Assembly (NCBI GenBank): GCA_964494205.1
Contig: CAZBRD010000036.1
Location: forward strand, 1 to 17,023
DNA from: JBBTCX01 sp964494205
Lineage (GTDB): Bacteria > Planctomycetota > Phycisphaerae > UBA1845
DNA: 17,023 bases
Direction: 5' to 3'
Below the pieces are notes generated by a model. The model was not told where the DNA came from. It worked only from the letters and a program-made list of their open reading frames with translations, and searched no databases. Positions 8,834 through 16,785 of the stretch are shown here, piece by piece. A program made the position numbers and the translations under genes. The first letter of the stretch is position 1, and each line of letters begins with the position of its first letter.

Positions 8834-9391
8834 ATGTTCATCGTCGTCTTATTACTCACGTTCTTAGGTACCTTTGATCCATATCCCATTAGCAGTGGCG
8901 CGCTGGGCACGCTGGTCTTCCGTCACGTCTACGACGGTCTGGGCAGAATTATCCGCAAAGAGATGCTCGGGCCGGGGTTCACCGAGCTACGCATTGAGGA
9001 TTACTACTACGACGGTCTGCGGCGCGTGCAAGATGTGGAGAAGCGGCCGTACGAGCCGTTTGAGCCGTGCGAATTTTTTGAGTTCAGCGTCAAGGGCCAG
9101 CTGGTGCTGGCGGCGGAGGACCCGGAGCTGCAATGGCTCAATGCCGCGGGTACGCCGATCGAGCCGGTTGATCCATGCGACGGTCTGGCGCCCGCGCACA
9201 GCCAGTCGGGTCCGACGTACGAGACGTGGTGCGAGCGCGAGTACGTCTACGGACCGGATCAGCTCGATGAACTCGTACTGCAGATCGATCGCACGGTTGC
9301 GGTAGGTGGGTTGATTCCAAAAGTCTCTGTTGCGCGCCTGAGTTTTTTCGAGGACCGTCTGGTTCCCTCTACTGCGCGCTCGAAGGAGTGA
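8834..9391 (+). pseudogene. RHS-core remnant with unrelated ends
   Basis: The open frame encodes 185 residues, but only the middle 135 (8891-9295) are RHS-like. They include FRHVYDGLGRII, YYYDGLRRVQDVEKRPYEP and YVYGPDQLDELVLQIDR. This part aligns with residues 2000-2134 of the big RHS protein without gaps. The remnant stops about 100 residues short of the RHS-core end and has no DPxG, no tip and no immunity gene of its own. The first 19 residues (MFIVVLLLTFLGTF...) are hydrophobic and unrelated to RHS. The last 30 are also unrelated, and their coding bases overlap the 3' end of the ATPase gene on the other strand. A GAGG at 8826-8829 precedes the ATG with only four bases between, so translation cannot be excluded. 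I read it as debris of a second RHS gene left by recombination, not as a working gene. Confidence 0.75.
8891..9295 (+). repeat. RHS-core segment (copy 2, in the remnant)
   Basis: This copy matches 6045-6449. Similarity ends sharply on both sides: upstream of 8888 and downstream of 9295 the encoded residues share nothing with the large RHS protein. The 23 amino-acid differences suggest that it derives from a different RHS paralogue or is an old copy, not a fresh duplication. It keeps the high GC of the core (about 60-65 % in the lines counted). Confidence 0.88.
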
Positions 9392-11366
9392 AATGCGAGG
9401 GTGAAGTAGTTACTTCGCCTTGTTCTCGCGTCGTCACCGGAAACGAAAGGGGATCGAAATCAGTGAGGTCTTTCGGGCGTACTGACGCCCGCAAGGCGTT
9501 ACAGACTGCCAGGACATCGATTATTTCCTGGCAGATCGCGCCTGCCACGGGTGACAGAAGGCCACCGCTGGCGAACGCCATCCCAACTACGCTCAGGGCC
9601 ATGCCGCCCATTGCAGTTTGGAGAACAATCCTTCGCATACGCCTGCTGATGTGCATGAACTCGTCCACTTTTTCAAGCGAACTGTCCATGATCACGACAC
9701 CGGCTGACTCGGTTGTGATGTCACTGTTCTGGCCGATCGCGACGCCGACGGTCGCGGACATCAGCGCCGGTGCGTCGTTAATGCCGTCGCCGACATACAA
9801 GGTCCTCGCTTTGAGAGTCTCCGCGCTCACGATTGTGACTTTCTCCTCCGGCGTCTTCTGAGCATACACCTCATTAATACCAAGTTGATTTGCAAGATGT
9901 CGCACTTCAGATTCGCGGTCCCCCGAAACGATCATGAGTCGATTGAAGCCGTGCCTGGGATTGAGGTGCCTGATGAAGGAAACTCCTTCGATGCGCGGTT
10001 CGTCACGGAATCGATACGCCGCTGCATAGCGGTCGTCGATCACAACGAAGCACTCTAGCCCGCCGGCATGCGCGGGCATCAAATCTGTGCCCTGAATCGA
10101 AGTATTGGTGAGCGCTCCGCGACTCATAATCCGAACCGAATGACCTCCCACGGTACCGCGCATTCCTTGGCCAGGTGGCTCGCTGATTTCAGTCACCTCT
10201 TGAAGCGACATGCCCGCGGTCGCTGCCGATTCGAGAACCGCACGTGCCAGCGGGTGCTTCGAATATCGTTCCAGACTGGCAACCAAGCCAAGGACGTGAG
10301 CCGCGTCGAAATTCGGCACGACGATCTGATCGGTGAGGTGTGGCCGACCATAGGTTAGCGTCCCGGTTTTGTCGAAGATGGCCGTGCGGCAGGTCGCAAT
10401 CGTCTCCAGCACGATGGGGCTCTTTACGATGATGCCGCGCCGGGCGCACAGCGAGATCGCGCCGATAATGGAGACGGGAATCCCTATCAAAAGAGGACAA
10501 GGCGTTGCGACCACCAGCACGGCCAGGAAGCGGTGCGATTGCCCGCTGATGGCCCAAGCGACAAGCGCAATCAGAACCGCCAGCGGAGTGTAATACGCAC
10601 CGAGCGTGTCACCCATCCGCCGCATCCTCGGGCGGTTCTGCTCAGCGGAGCGCATGACCTCCATGATCTTTGCATAGCGCGAGTCGGCCGCCGGCCGCGT
10701 CGCTCGAATGGTCAGCGCGGATTCGCCATTGATCGCGCCTGAGATCACCGTCGAGCCGGGCGTCTTGGACATCTGGAACGGTTCGCCGGTGAGGAATGAC
10801 TCGTCCATAACACCACGGCCGTCAATGACTGTGCCATCTACTGGGCAGATATCGTGAGGGAAGACGACGAGCGCATCGCCGACCACCACATCGCGTAGAG
10901 GAATGTCCACGACCTGTCCGTTGTGGCGCCGGTGAGCGATCGACGGCATTCGCTTGGCAAGCGCGCGGAGTACCGACGATGCGCTGCGGACTGCGTAGCT
11001 TTCCAGCGCTTCTCCACCCGAAAGCATGAGCACAACGATCGTGCCCGCCAGGTACTCACCGAGGAGCACGGCTGTCACGATCGAGATGCCGGCGAGGAGG
11101 TCGGAGCCAAATTCCAGATTCACGACCTTCATCAGTAATTCGTAAACGAGTGGAATGCCACCCAATGCCAGTACGACCCACAACGGGATTTGATAGGCCG
11201 GGGCCTCGCTGAGTGTGCCGTAGCGCAGGATTAGATGCAGCGCGATCGCGGCCAGCGCAACGCCGGCGATGATCATCATCCTAGCTCTGACCAAGAACCC
11301 CACCATCTTCGACAACGGTATATCAGGCATCTGCGTTCCCAACGTGTTTCCATCTGACATTTTCAT
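9369..11366 (-). CDS. P1B-type heavy-metal-transporting ATPase with TPC metal-site motif
   Basis: An integral inner-membrane pump that uses ATP to move a transition-metal ion, normally outward. Residue numbers count from an in-frame TTG at 11393. I prefer ATG 11366 (residue 10), with ATG 11360 also possible; none has a clear ribosome-binding site. Membrane helices lie near 37-55, 69-87, 97-112, 113-129, 268-285, 289-313, 588-610 and 613-634. Hallmarks are present: LTGEP (201-205, actuator), D341-KTGT (phosphorylated Asp), the P1B-specific H380-P381, and G535-DGIND. The membrane metal motif is T297-P298-C299 in place of the usual CPC, and helix 8 reads QEIIDVLAVCNALR. TPC pumps are a minor P1B group whose metal I cannot assign. 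There is no N-terminal HMA domain or CXXC. No metal regulator is adjacent. The gene is transcribed toward the RHS remnant, and the two overlap by 23 bases. Confidence 0.93.
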   Translation of the reverse strand: MKMSDGNTLGTQMPDIPLSKMVGFLVRARMMIIAGVALAAIALHLILRYGTLSEAPAYQIPLWVVLALGGIPLVYELLMKVVNLEFGSDLLAGISIVTAVLLGEYLAGTIVVLMLSGGEALESYAVRSASSVLRALAKRMPSIAHRRHNGQVVDIPLRDVVVGDALVVFPHDICPVDGTVIDGRGVMDESFLTGEPFQMSKTPGSTVISGAINGESALTIRATRPAADSRYAKIMEVMRSAEQNRPRMRRMGDTLGAYYTPLAVLIALVAWAISGQSHRFLAVLVVATPCPLLIGIPVSIIGAISLCARRGIIVKSPIVLETIATCRTAIFDKTGTLTYGRPHLTDQIVVPNFDAAHVLGLVASLERYSKHPLARAVLESAATAGMSLQEVTEISEPPGQGMRGTVGGHSVRIMSRGALTNTSIQGTDLMPAHAGGLECFVVIDDRYAAAYRFRDEPRIEGVSFIRHLNPRHGFNRLMIVSGDRESEVRHLANQLGINEVYAQKTPEEKVTIVSAETLKARTLYVGDGINDAPALMSATVGVAIGQNSDITTESAGVVIMDSSLEKVDEFMHISRRMRRIVLQTAMGGMALSVVGMAFASGGLLSPVAGAICQEIIDVLAVCNALRASVRPKDLTDFDPLSFPVTTREQGEVTTSPSHFTPSSAQ

Positions 11367-11537
11367 AAGCCGCGCCACTGAACAATCTGACAATCAACGC
11401 CGATTTCGTATACGCTCGGCAGGGATTGTAGGTGACGAATCGTAGACATCCGGGCAATACATGGAGAACCTCAAAGTCAACGCTTCGGGCTTTCGCGAGT
11501 GTTAGCTCATCGATTGGTGAATCTCCGCAACATATTG

Positions 11538-11567
11538 AAAGACAAGGGAGGGAATAAGATCCCTCCC
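11538..11567 (-). terminator. Intrinsic terminator of the multidomain secreted-protein gene
   Basis: On the - strand GGGAGGGA pairs perfectly with TCCCTCCC across a six-base loop, followed by TTGTCTTT. The hairpin starts 26 bases after the stop codon at 11593 and separates this gene from the ATPase gene, which therefore needs its own promoter between about 11367 and 11537. Confidence 0.75.
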
Positions 11568-11592
11568 CATAGTTTCGCTTAAACTAACAAAC

Positions 11593-13767
11593 TCACGGCT
11601 GGCAATCTGGAGTCAACAGTCTGGTATTGTACTCTTTCAGCGTCGCCGCCTCGCCAAGCATCGCTTGGCCGATGAAGGTGTTCGCCTTGACATGATACGG
11701 CAGCACTCCATCGAATGCGCCAAGCAGTTCGTTGGCACTTGCCAAAGTCCCACAGATTGGCGTGGGATCTGATCCGTTGGCTGTGCTCAACATCGCGGCG
11801 ATCAATTGCTGTGCAAGGTGAAGGCTGGAGTCAGCCCTTGGCGAATTGACCAAGATGCTCATCAATTCTGCCTGTGAATAACTCTGCACACCAAGCATCA
11901 AAGTCGTGACGGGCCAATCGTTTGGATGTTTCACCCAATAGCTCACCTTGTTGGGGCATACATTTCCTGTCGTGACCGTGACCATGAAGTTGCATTCCGC
12001 TGTTCCCAACTCATTCGAGGCCAGGCAATTCACGGTCGTATTGCCTAAAGCGAACGTCGAGCCCGACGGCGGATCACAACTCACTGGGGTCTCCGGCGGA
12101 GTAACAACTGGTTCGGAGTAGCTCACTACTGCAGAACACAATCCCGCGTCAGCCAACAAGATGACGTCGGCCGGGCAGGATAAGGTCGGAGGCAGTTCAC
12201 CCGTCAGGACGAAGTTTGCGACCAAGGAGCGGTCCTCATTCACTGTGAACGGATAGACGGCGGATGCACTTACTTCAACGCCGTCCTCCGTCCAATTGAC
12301 GAACGCATAGCCCGCATTATGGGCCGCCACGACGGTCACCGGTGTGCCGTTGTCGTAAACGCCATCTCCTGTTGTGCTACCGCCGTCTAGAGGTGAAGCA
12401 CTCGTGACAACCGTGCTAGTGGCAACATCGCCCGCTGGAATCGTCACGGTGTACGTCTTCGACACAAAAGCCCCACTTGTATCTGAGGCTTCGACCGTGA
12501 ACGTGAAAACTCCCGCGGTGGACGGAGTCCCTGAGAATACGCCCGTAATCTCGTCAAACATCGTACCATCTGGAAGTGAGCCGGAAACCATGGCGAGAAA
12601 CGCGGCGCCGCCGGCAACGACCACGGTGCGAGCGGCGTAAGCGACACCGAGCTCGCCGTCCGGGATGTGGTCGATCAATCCGAGAGCCGGTGCGATATCA
12701 AAGCCGGCCATCTGTGCGCCAAAGAAATCGCCGACTACTTCGACGGTCGAGAGGTCAACCGTAACCTCAACCCATTCTCCCGTCATAGGATCGAAGTGAT
12801 CGTTATACGTTACGCTTCCAACTCCGTGTATTCCATCAGGTGACACTTCGTCGGCCATGGCCTCGCCCGATTCAGCGTCGATTGGTCCGATGTACTTGTA
12901 GAACTCGTATCGGCGGGTGATCACTTCATCGCCGCCCGGCAGGTCTTCGGGCATGCCCTCTAACACGCCCTTGGGATTCCCGGCATCGGCAAACTCGGTC
13001 TGAAGAATCCTCCACTCCGTTTCAACCTCGGCAGGCTCACCGTTTGCCCAGTTCTGAGCATCCGGATCATCAGGGTCGGGATCGACGAGATCGACGAGTT
13101 CCACCTTGTTGGAATTGTGTGTCGTCGTTTTGATATCCTTCACCCACGTTGCCTCACCGAATTGCAGTACGGGAGGAGCCGGTGGCGGAGGAGGAACGAT
13201 CACGGCCTGGACTTGAGCGGGTTGCATCCCCGCCGGCGGATAGTACGTAAACGTAGGTGTCGAGACATAGACGGGTGGGCCATGGACCAGGTTGCCCGAG
13301 CCGTCGTCGATCAACCAATTGTACTTCACAGCTGTTGGTGCACCGTAATAACCAACTCCAAAATGTTCACCGCCAAAGTTGACGGATGGATTGGTGAATT
13401 GGTGTCCATCGGTCGGCGAAATGGGGCCTGAAGGAACAGCGGTGTATGCAGTCCAAGTGCCGTCAGAATTCCTTTTGGCGGCGTAGCGAATGAAAACTTT
13501 CGGATGCGCTGAGTCGGTGTTGTCCTCCGTAATTTTTGGAATTCCGTAGTGGTTGTAGTCGTAGGTGTAGGTAATGTCCGTGCAGTGAATATCATCTAGC
13601 TCGATCTCAAAACCGTGCGCCTCGACTCCTGTGTCGTTGACACAATCGAAGTTGTTGAGACTGCCGTAGGCTGTACTGGCATCCGCTGTTGGGGATAGTG
13701 CAAGTACCATGAATGGTGACACAATCACCACAAGCAGTGTTCTGACGCTCGACAATTGCGGTTTCAT
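11593..13767 (-). CDS. Secreted multidomain protein with He_PIG-like, InlB-repeat-like and HYR-like modules
   Basis: ATG 13767 is chosen because AGGAGG lies eight bases before it and a signal peptide begins there (LLVVIVSPFMVLALSP, likely cleavage after TADA, residue 30); upstream in-frame codons add only non-signal residues. The product has 724 residues. An N-terminal domain (about 33-178) has aromatic and Gly-rich beta-like segments. A Pro-rich linker follows (VPPPPPAPP near 190), then an acidic stretch (about 228-236). Next come a putative-Ig (He_PIG-like) domain (369-443, GSLPDG and ITGVFSGTPSTAGVFTFTV), an InlB-repeat-like domain (452-519, GYAFVNWTEDG), and a HYR-like domain (526-598, with paired cysteines). 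The C-terminal module (602-724) has YWVKHPNDWPV and SILVNSPRADSSLHLAQQLIAA. The modules suggest adhesion or a structural role outside the cell; no catalytic site is visible. There is no LPXTG, PEP-CTERM or other recognisable sorting tail. Domain names are from pattern recognition. Confidence 0.88.
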   Translation of the reverse strand: MKPQLSSVRTLLVVIVSPFMVLALSPTADASTAYGSLNNFDCVNDTGVEAHGFEIELDDIHCTDITYTYDYNHYGIPKITEDNTDSAHPKVFIRYAAKRNSDGTWTAYTAVPSGPISPTDGHQFTNPSVNFGGEHFGVGYYGAPTAVKYNWLIDDGSGNLVHGPPVYVSTPTFTYYPPAGMQPAQVQAVIVPPPPPAPPVLQFGEATWVKDIKTTTHNSNKVELVDLVDPDPDDPDAQNWANGEPAEVETEWRILQTEFADAGNPKGVLEGMPEDLPGGDEVITRRYEFYKYIGPIDAESGEAMADEVSPDGIHGVGSVTYNDHFDPMTGEWVEVTVDLSTVEVVGDFFGAQMAGFDIAPALGLIDHIPDGELGVAYAARTVVVAGGAAFLAMVSGSLPDGTMFDEITGVFSGTPSTAGVFTFTVEASDTSGAFVSKTYTVTIPAGDVATSTVVTSASPLDGGSTTGDGVYDNGTPVTVVAAHNAGYAFVNWTEDGVEVSASAVYPFTVNEDRSLVANFVLTGELPPTLSCPADVILLADAGLCSAVVSYSEPVVTPPETPVSCDPPSGSTFALGNTTVNCLASNELGTAECNFMVTVTTGNVCPNKVSYWVKHPNDWPVTTLMLGVQSYSQAELMSILVNSPRADSSLHLAQQLIAAMLSTANGSDPTPICGTLASANELLGAFDGVLPYHVKANTFIGQAMLGEAATLKEYNTRLLTPDCQP

Positions 13768-13775
13768 AATAGAAT

Positions 13776-13781
13776 CCTCCT
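13776..13781 (-). promoter_or_regulatory. Ribosome-binding site deciding the start at 13767
   Basis: AGGAGG on the - strand, eight bases before ATG 13767. A longer open frame begins at 13824 but has no such site and would bury the signal peptide 19 residues inside the protein. Confidence 0.8.
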
Positions 13782-13886
13782 GGGGCACCATTTGCTTTTC
13801 GATTGCACGAAGGCCAGTGCCCAACCGTTCTCCGTCGCAGTTTCCTGAATCTGGTTTTTGAATGTAACTTTCATATTGGCTTTAAT

Positions 13887-13924
13887 GCTCGCGGCGAGCT
13901 GGGAATGGCCTCGTCGTTCCCAGC
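13887..13924 (-). terminator. Possible terminator after the GloVer-repeat gene
   Basis: GCTGGGAA (13898-13905) pairs with TTCCCAGC (13917-13924) around an 11-base loop, 17 bases past the stop codon at 13942. A second small dyad GCTCGC/GCGAGC abuts it. There is no run of T after the stem, so it could be a weak terminator, an mRNA-end structure, or chance. Confidence 0.4.
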
Positions 13925-13941
13925 CACAATCCGCGGTCTAT

Positions 13942-15417
13942 TCAATGTGGCACGGTCACATCCACCGTACCGTTGGCAGAATTGCCGGAGGCATCTGTAC
14001 ATTGCACCGTGATGGTGTAAACGCGCGCGGTCTTTCCAGTATTTCTAGCTCGGAGAGTTAGAGTTAAGTCGCCGGTGATCACCCAATCGCCGGATGCGCG
14101 TTGGTTACATGTAACGCCGATAATCCTGCTGAAAGGTGCGGGATCGCCCACGTCGTGTGCGGCTACCGTCAAGTTCACGGGAACGATTTTGCCCAAGTGA
14201 GGCCACAAAACGTTGGGGCGGGCCGTAATATCGACGATCAAAGGCGGCGTGGTGTCGGCAAAGCCAATCTTGTAGATCGTACCGCCGTTAAAGCTACCGC
14301 CGAGGCGCGTGACCCCATACAGCGATCCGTCACTCGCCCGGAGTAGGTTGCCGGACGGACTTCGGCCGTTGCCTCCGCTGAATGGGAAAACAATATTGTA
14401 GTCGTGGGTGATCGGATGAACACGGAACACGGTGCCATAGCCCTGGCCTCCGAGAACCGTTGTACCGTATAGGTAGCCGTCGATGCCTTCTGCCACGCCG
14501 CCAAGCGGCATTTTTCCGTCGTAAGTTCCGGTCAACGTGTGCAACGTCGTGAACGCCAACGTGTCAGGATTTAGCGCGTACACCTTTCCATTGGCACCAA
14601 GTTGGGTGGTGCCGTAAAGGATTCCGTCTCTGCCTTGAATTAATGCGCCAGGAACGGGATTCGCGCCGTCTGCTCCTGCAAATTCATACAGCGTTGTCAA
14701 TTCGAATGTGCTAGGATCAACACGAAAGACGCTGCCCAGGCCATTCGCGCCACTTGAGTAAGTAGTGCCGTACCAGTAGCCATCCCGTCCAGCGATGAGG
14801 CCGGCGCCTACGCCACCGGTGCCTGCCGATTCGAACGAATGGCGTGTCGTCAACAATCGCGTATTGGCATCAAATTGAAAAAGCGTTCCGCCGCCACTGA
14901 TGCCACCTTCAGATGTCGCACCGTAGAACGCGCCATTTCTACCCTGGGTGATTTTCAAGTCCTCAGGGTGTGCGCCGTCGGCTCCGTCGAAACTGTACAG
15001 TGGCACGAAGTTGTCACCATCAGACCCAACTCGAAAAAGCGTTCCCAAATCGGCAGTGCCGCCCGCGTATGTGGTGCCGTACAGAAACCCGTCCCTGCCG
15101 AAAGTCAAACCGGAGTAAAGCACGGAACCATCCGATCCGACAAAGCCATGAAGGGTCGTCAATTCCTGTGTTGAGCGATCAAAGCGAAACACGGTACCCA
15201 AACTCGCGCTACCTCCGCGGCTGGTTGTGCCGTATAATGCGCCGTCGGGACCCTCGATGATGCCAGCCATGGGGCCAAACCCATCGGTGCCGTTAAAACT
15301 GTGCAGCGTCGCGAATTCAGGCTGTGCGACGCACTCGGATGGGTTTGCAGCGAGTGCAATCACAGTCCCGACTGCGACGAAAACGGTGTTGCATACTCTT
15401 TGGATATGCGCGCTCAT
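13942..15417 (-). CDS. Secreted GloVer-repeat protein (TIGR03803-like tandem repeats)
   Basis: A 491-residue protein with a signal peptide (VFVAVGTVIALAANPSECVAQ, likely cleavage near residue 31) and seven tandem repeats of about 50 residues at about 36-85, 87-136, 138-187, 190-238, 241-287, 290-338 and 341-384. The consensus is roughly TLHSF-x-G-x-DG...GRDG-x-LYGTT...GG...GTVFR. This is the Gloeobacter/Verrucomicrobia (GloVer) repeat, expected to form a beta-propeller-like fold outside the cell; its biochemical function is unknown. Repeat 5 is a little shorter (TQLGANGKVYALN in place of the GG...GTVFR segment). A C-terminal Ig-like domain (about 389-491, two cysteines, VQCTDASGNSANGTVDVTV) follows. 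Proteins with this repeat often end in a sorting signal; none is seen here. ATG 15417 has GAGGAG six bases upstream. The gene lies 174 bases upstream of the multidomain protein gene in transcription order, with a weak hairpin between. Confidence 0.9.
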   Translation of the reverse strand: MSAHIQRVCNTVFVAVGTVIALAANPSECVAQPEFATLHSFNGTDGFGPMAGIIEGPDGALYGTTSRGGSASLGTVFRFDRSTQELTTLHGFVGSDGSVLYSGLTFGRDGFLYGTTYAGGTADLGTLFRVGSDGDNFVPLYSFDGADGAHPEDLKITQGRNGAFYGATSEGGISGGGTLFQFDANTRLLTTRHSFESAGTGGVGAGLIAGRDGYWYGTTYSSGANGLGSVFRVDPSTFELTTLYEFAGADGANPVPGALIQGRDGILYGTTQLGANGKVYALNPDTLAFTTLHTLTGTYDGKMPLGGVAEGIDGYLYGTTVLGGQGYGTVFRVHPITHDYNIVFPFSGGNGRSPSGNLLRASDGSLYGVTRLGGSFNGGTIYKIGFADTTPPLIVDITARPNVLWPHLGKIVPVNLTVAAHDVGDPAPFSRIIGVTCNQRASGDWVITGDLTLTLRARNTGKTARVYTITVQCTDASGNSANGTVDVTVPH

Positions 15418-15423
15418 TTGCTA

Positions 15424-15429
15424 CTCCTC
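15424..15429 (-). promoter_or_regulatory. Ribosome-binding site of the GloVer-repeat gene
   Basis: GAGGAG on the - strand with six bases to ATG 15417. It fixes the start and supports real translation. Confidence 0.75.
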
Positions 15430-15522
15430 TCGGCGATCAGAAGATCGAGTCCGTCTCGATGAAGAAACAAACCTAGAGAACCTAAATCGAGTAAGCTAAC
15501 CGGTCCCGGCGATGACAGGCGG

Positions 15523-15990
15523 CTAGATCAGAATGGCGTGGTTTCGTAGCAGAATGGTCGCGGTCGTGGTTCGACCGATCCGCATTGGAAAAGTGAAATG
15601 CCAGTTGATGATTGCTGTCAGCTTCTGAAGTTCACTAACCAAGAAAGGCGTGAAATCAAGTGGAGCGAGTCGACCCTCTTCGGCAACCGCAGCGCCCTGG
15701 CGCTTGGACACGAAAACAGAACCGGTGGCGACAAACGCAATGATCCGGACTTGTTCCGATGTCAACTGGACAATGGGATCTGAATTTGGAATATGCCCAA
15801 GACGTGACGACCAAGCCGCATTTGAACGGACTTCGGCCGACGCCAGAACATGCCAGTGAACTCGTTGATGTCCGTGCCGATGTACTACAAGTGCCTCTCC
15901 CGCTGTGCTTGCTGCAATAGTTGAGGTTGCCAAAGCAGAGACCAGCAAAACACGGCATAGTCGAGAACACGCTGAGCGGAACTCTTTCAT
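15523..15990 (-). CDS. Small predicted secreted protein with a His-rich patch, function unknown
   Basis: The open frame extends upstream to 16248, but the first 86 residues look non-coding (many Arg, Ser, Cys and Trp in a mixed string). ATG 15990 begins a convincing signal peptide: charged start MKEFRSACSRLCR, then hydrophobic VLLVSALATSTIAAS, likely cleaved near TAGEA. The mature part would be about 125 residues. It starts with VVHRHGHQRVHWHV, six histidines within 12 residues, which could bind metal. It then contains hydrophobic beta-like strands (QVRIIAFVATGSVFVS and RTTTATILLRNHAILI). I do not recognise a family. The ribosome-binding site before 15990 is weak. The gene sits 105 bases upstream of the GloVer-repeat gene in the same direction. 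It may be a real small exported protein or a chance open frame; the signal peptide favours the former. Confidence 0.5.
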   Translation of the reverse strand: MKEFRSACSRLCRVLLVSALATSTIAASTAGEALVVHRHGHQRVHWHVLASAEVRSNAAWSSRLGHIPNSDPIVQLTSEQVRIIAFVATGSVFVSKRQGAAVAEEGRLAPLDFTPFLVSELQKLTAIINWHFTFPMRIGRTTTATILLRNHAILI

Positions 15991-16758
15991 CGCAGTTCGA
16001 AATTCGACGATTCTCGATCGGTACGCTTCTACACTGAGCTCTGCCAATCTACACCTTTGCTTACGGTGAGAAGAACGAGGACCCCATGGCCTGAACAAGG
16101 TCAGGTACGAAGCCTCCAAACATCTACCGTCGTTGACGGCTTCCCCTTTTGTTATTGTGTACTGAGCAAACCGTCCAATTCCATGAGGGTACTGGCAAGA
16201 CTGAGGCCAAAGCGGAAAACTGACGCCTTTTCTCAAAGCTGGCCGCATTTTTCTGTGTGACCTGACTCACCACTACGAGTATCACGTCAATTAGTTGAGG
16301 ATCGGCTTGACGCTGCAATTTGTCCGAATCTGGAGCACGTCCAGAAGCGCCCTCTCCATCCGACGCCAAACAAATCACGAGCTCGCAATTCACGTGATTT
16401 TTCGCGCAATGCGGGTACAGGTTCGCAGCTGGGGCGGATACTGTGGCTGAGGGCGCACCGATTTTGCTTCATTTTCATTGCATCACATATTGGACTCAAA
16501 CTTGCAGGCGATTCTGACCAATTGGCAGGTGCTTGCCATGGTGTTTCGCAATCAGTTTGCCACGCTGGGTGAACAAACGTGACGGGTGAGTGAAATTGCT
16601 CTTCGGGCTTGGGGCACCCGTTGAGGGCACATTGGGAGCGCCTGACGGCACACGGCGCACTTGAGCAAATGCGATGTTCGAGAAACTCCCGGAATGCGAC
16701 AAAGTCGATCGTCCATCCAGAAGTCTAGCAAGTCCTTTCTTGGATCTGAGGTTACATC
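15991..16758. other. Intergenic region without a recognised gene
   Basis: This stretch of about 770 bases separates leftward genes from a rightward gene, so it should hold divergent promoters. I see no protein-coding frame I believe: the short open frames on both strands lack ribosome-binding sites and plausible protein composition. I also see no tRNA, no tandem repeat, no strong hairpin and no convincing -35/-10 pair. Confidence 0.5.
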
Positions 16759-16772
16759 ATGAAGCGACGGAT

Positions 16773-16778
16773 AGGAGA
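16773..16778 (+). promoter_or_regulatory. Ribosome-binding site before ATG 16786
   Basis: AGGAGA lies seven bases before ATG 16786. A second GAGG (16748-16751) lies seven bases before the in-frame ATG 16759, so two starts are served. The downstream one gives the more typical signal peptide. Confidence 0.6.
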
Positions 16779-16785
16779 AACAGTC

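Noticed and set aside
8834..8890. Hydrophobic leader MFIVVLLLTFLGTF read as a signal peptide of a live short RHS protein
   Set aside because: It has no positive charge at the start and no cleavage site, and it is fused to a core fragment that begins and ends in the middle of the RHS fold.
9310..9368. Possible ATPase terminator around the T6 run near 9345-9350
   Set aside because: The flanking bases form only three or four pairs, so no stable stem can be drawn.
11462..11482. TTGACT on the - strand upstream of the ATPase, considered as a -35 box or MerR-type metal-responsive promoter
   Set aside because: The nearest -10-like hexamer (TATTGC) is only 15 bases away, and there is no inverted repeat of the MerR/ZntR/CueR type between them.
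15991..16248. N-terminal extension of the small secreted protein
   Set aside because: The 86 residues before ATG 15990 look like translated non-coding DNA and would place a clear signal peptide in the middle of the protein.
16496..16702. 68-codon open frame on the - strand in the intergenic region
   Set aside because: It has no ribosome-binding site, a low-complexity Ser/Pro/His composition and no recognisable motif.
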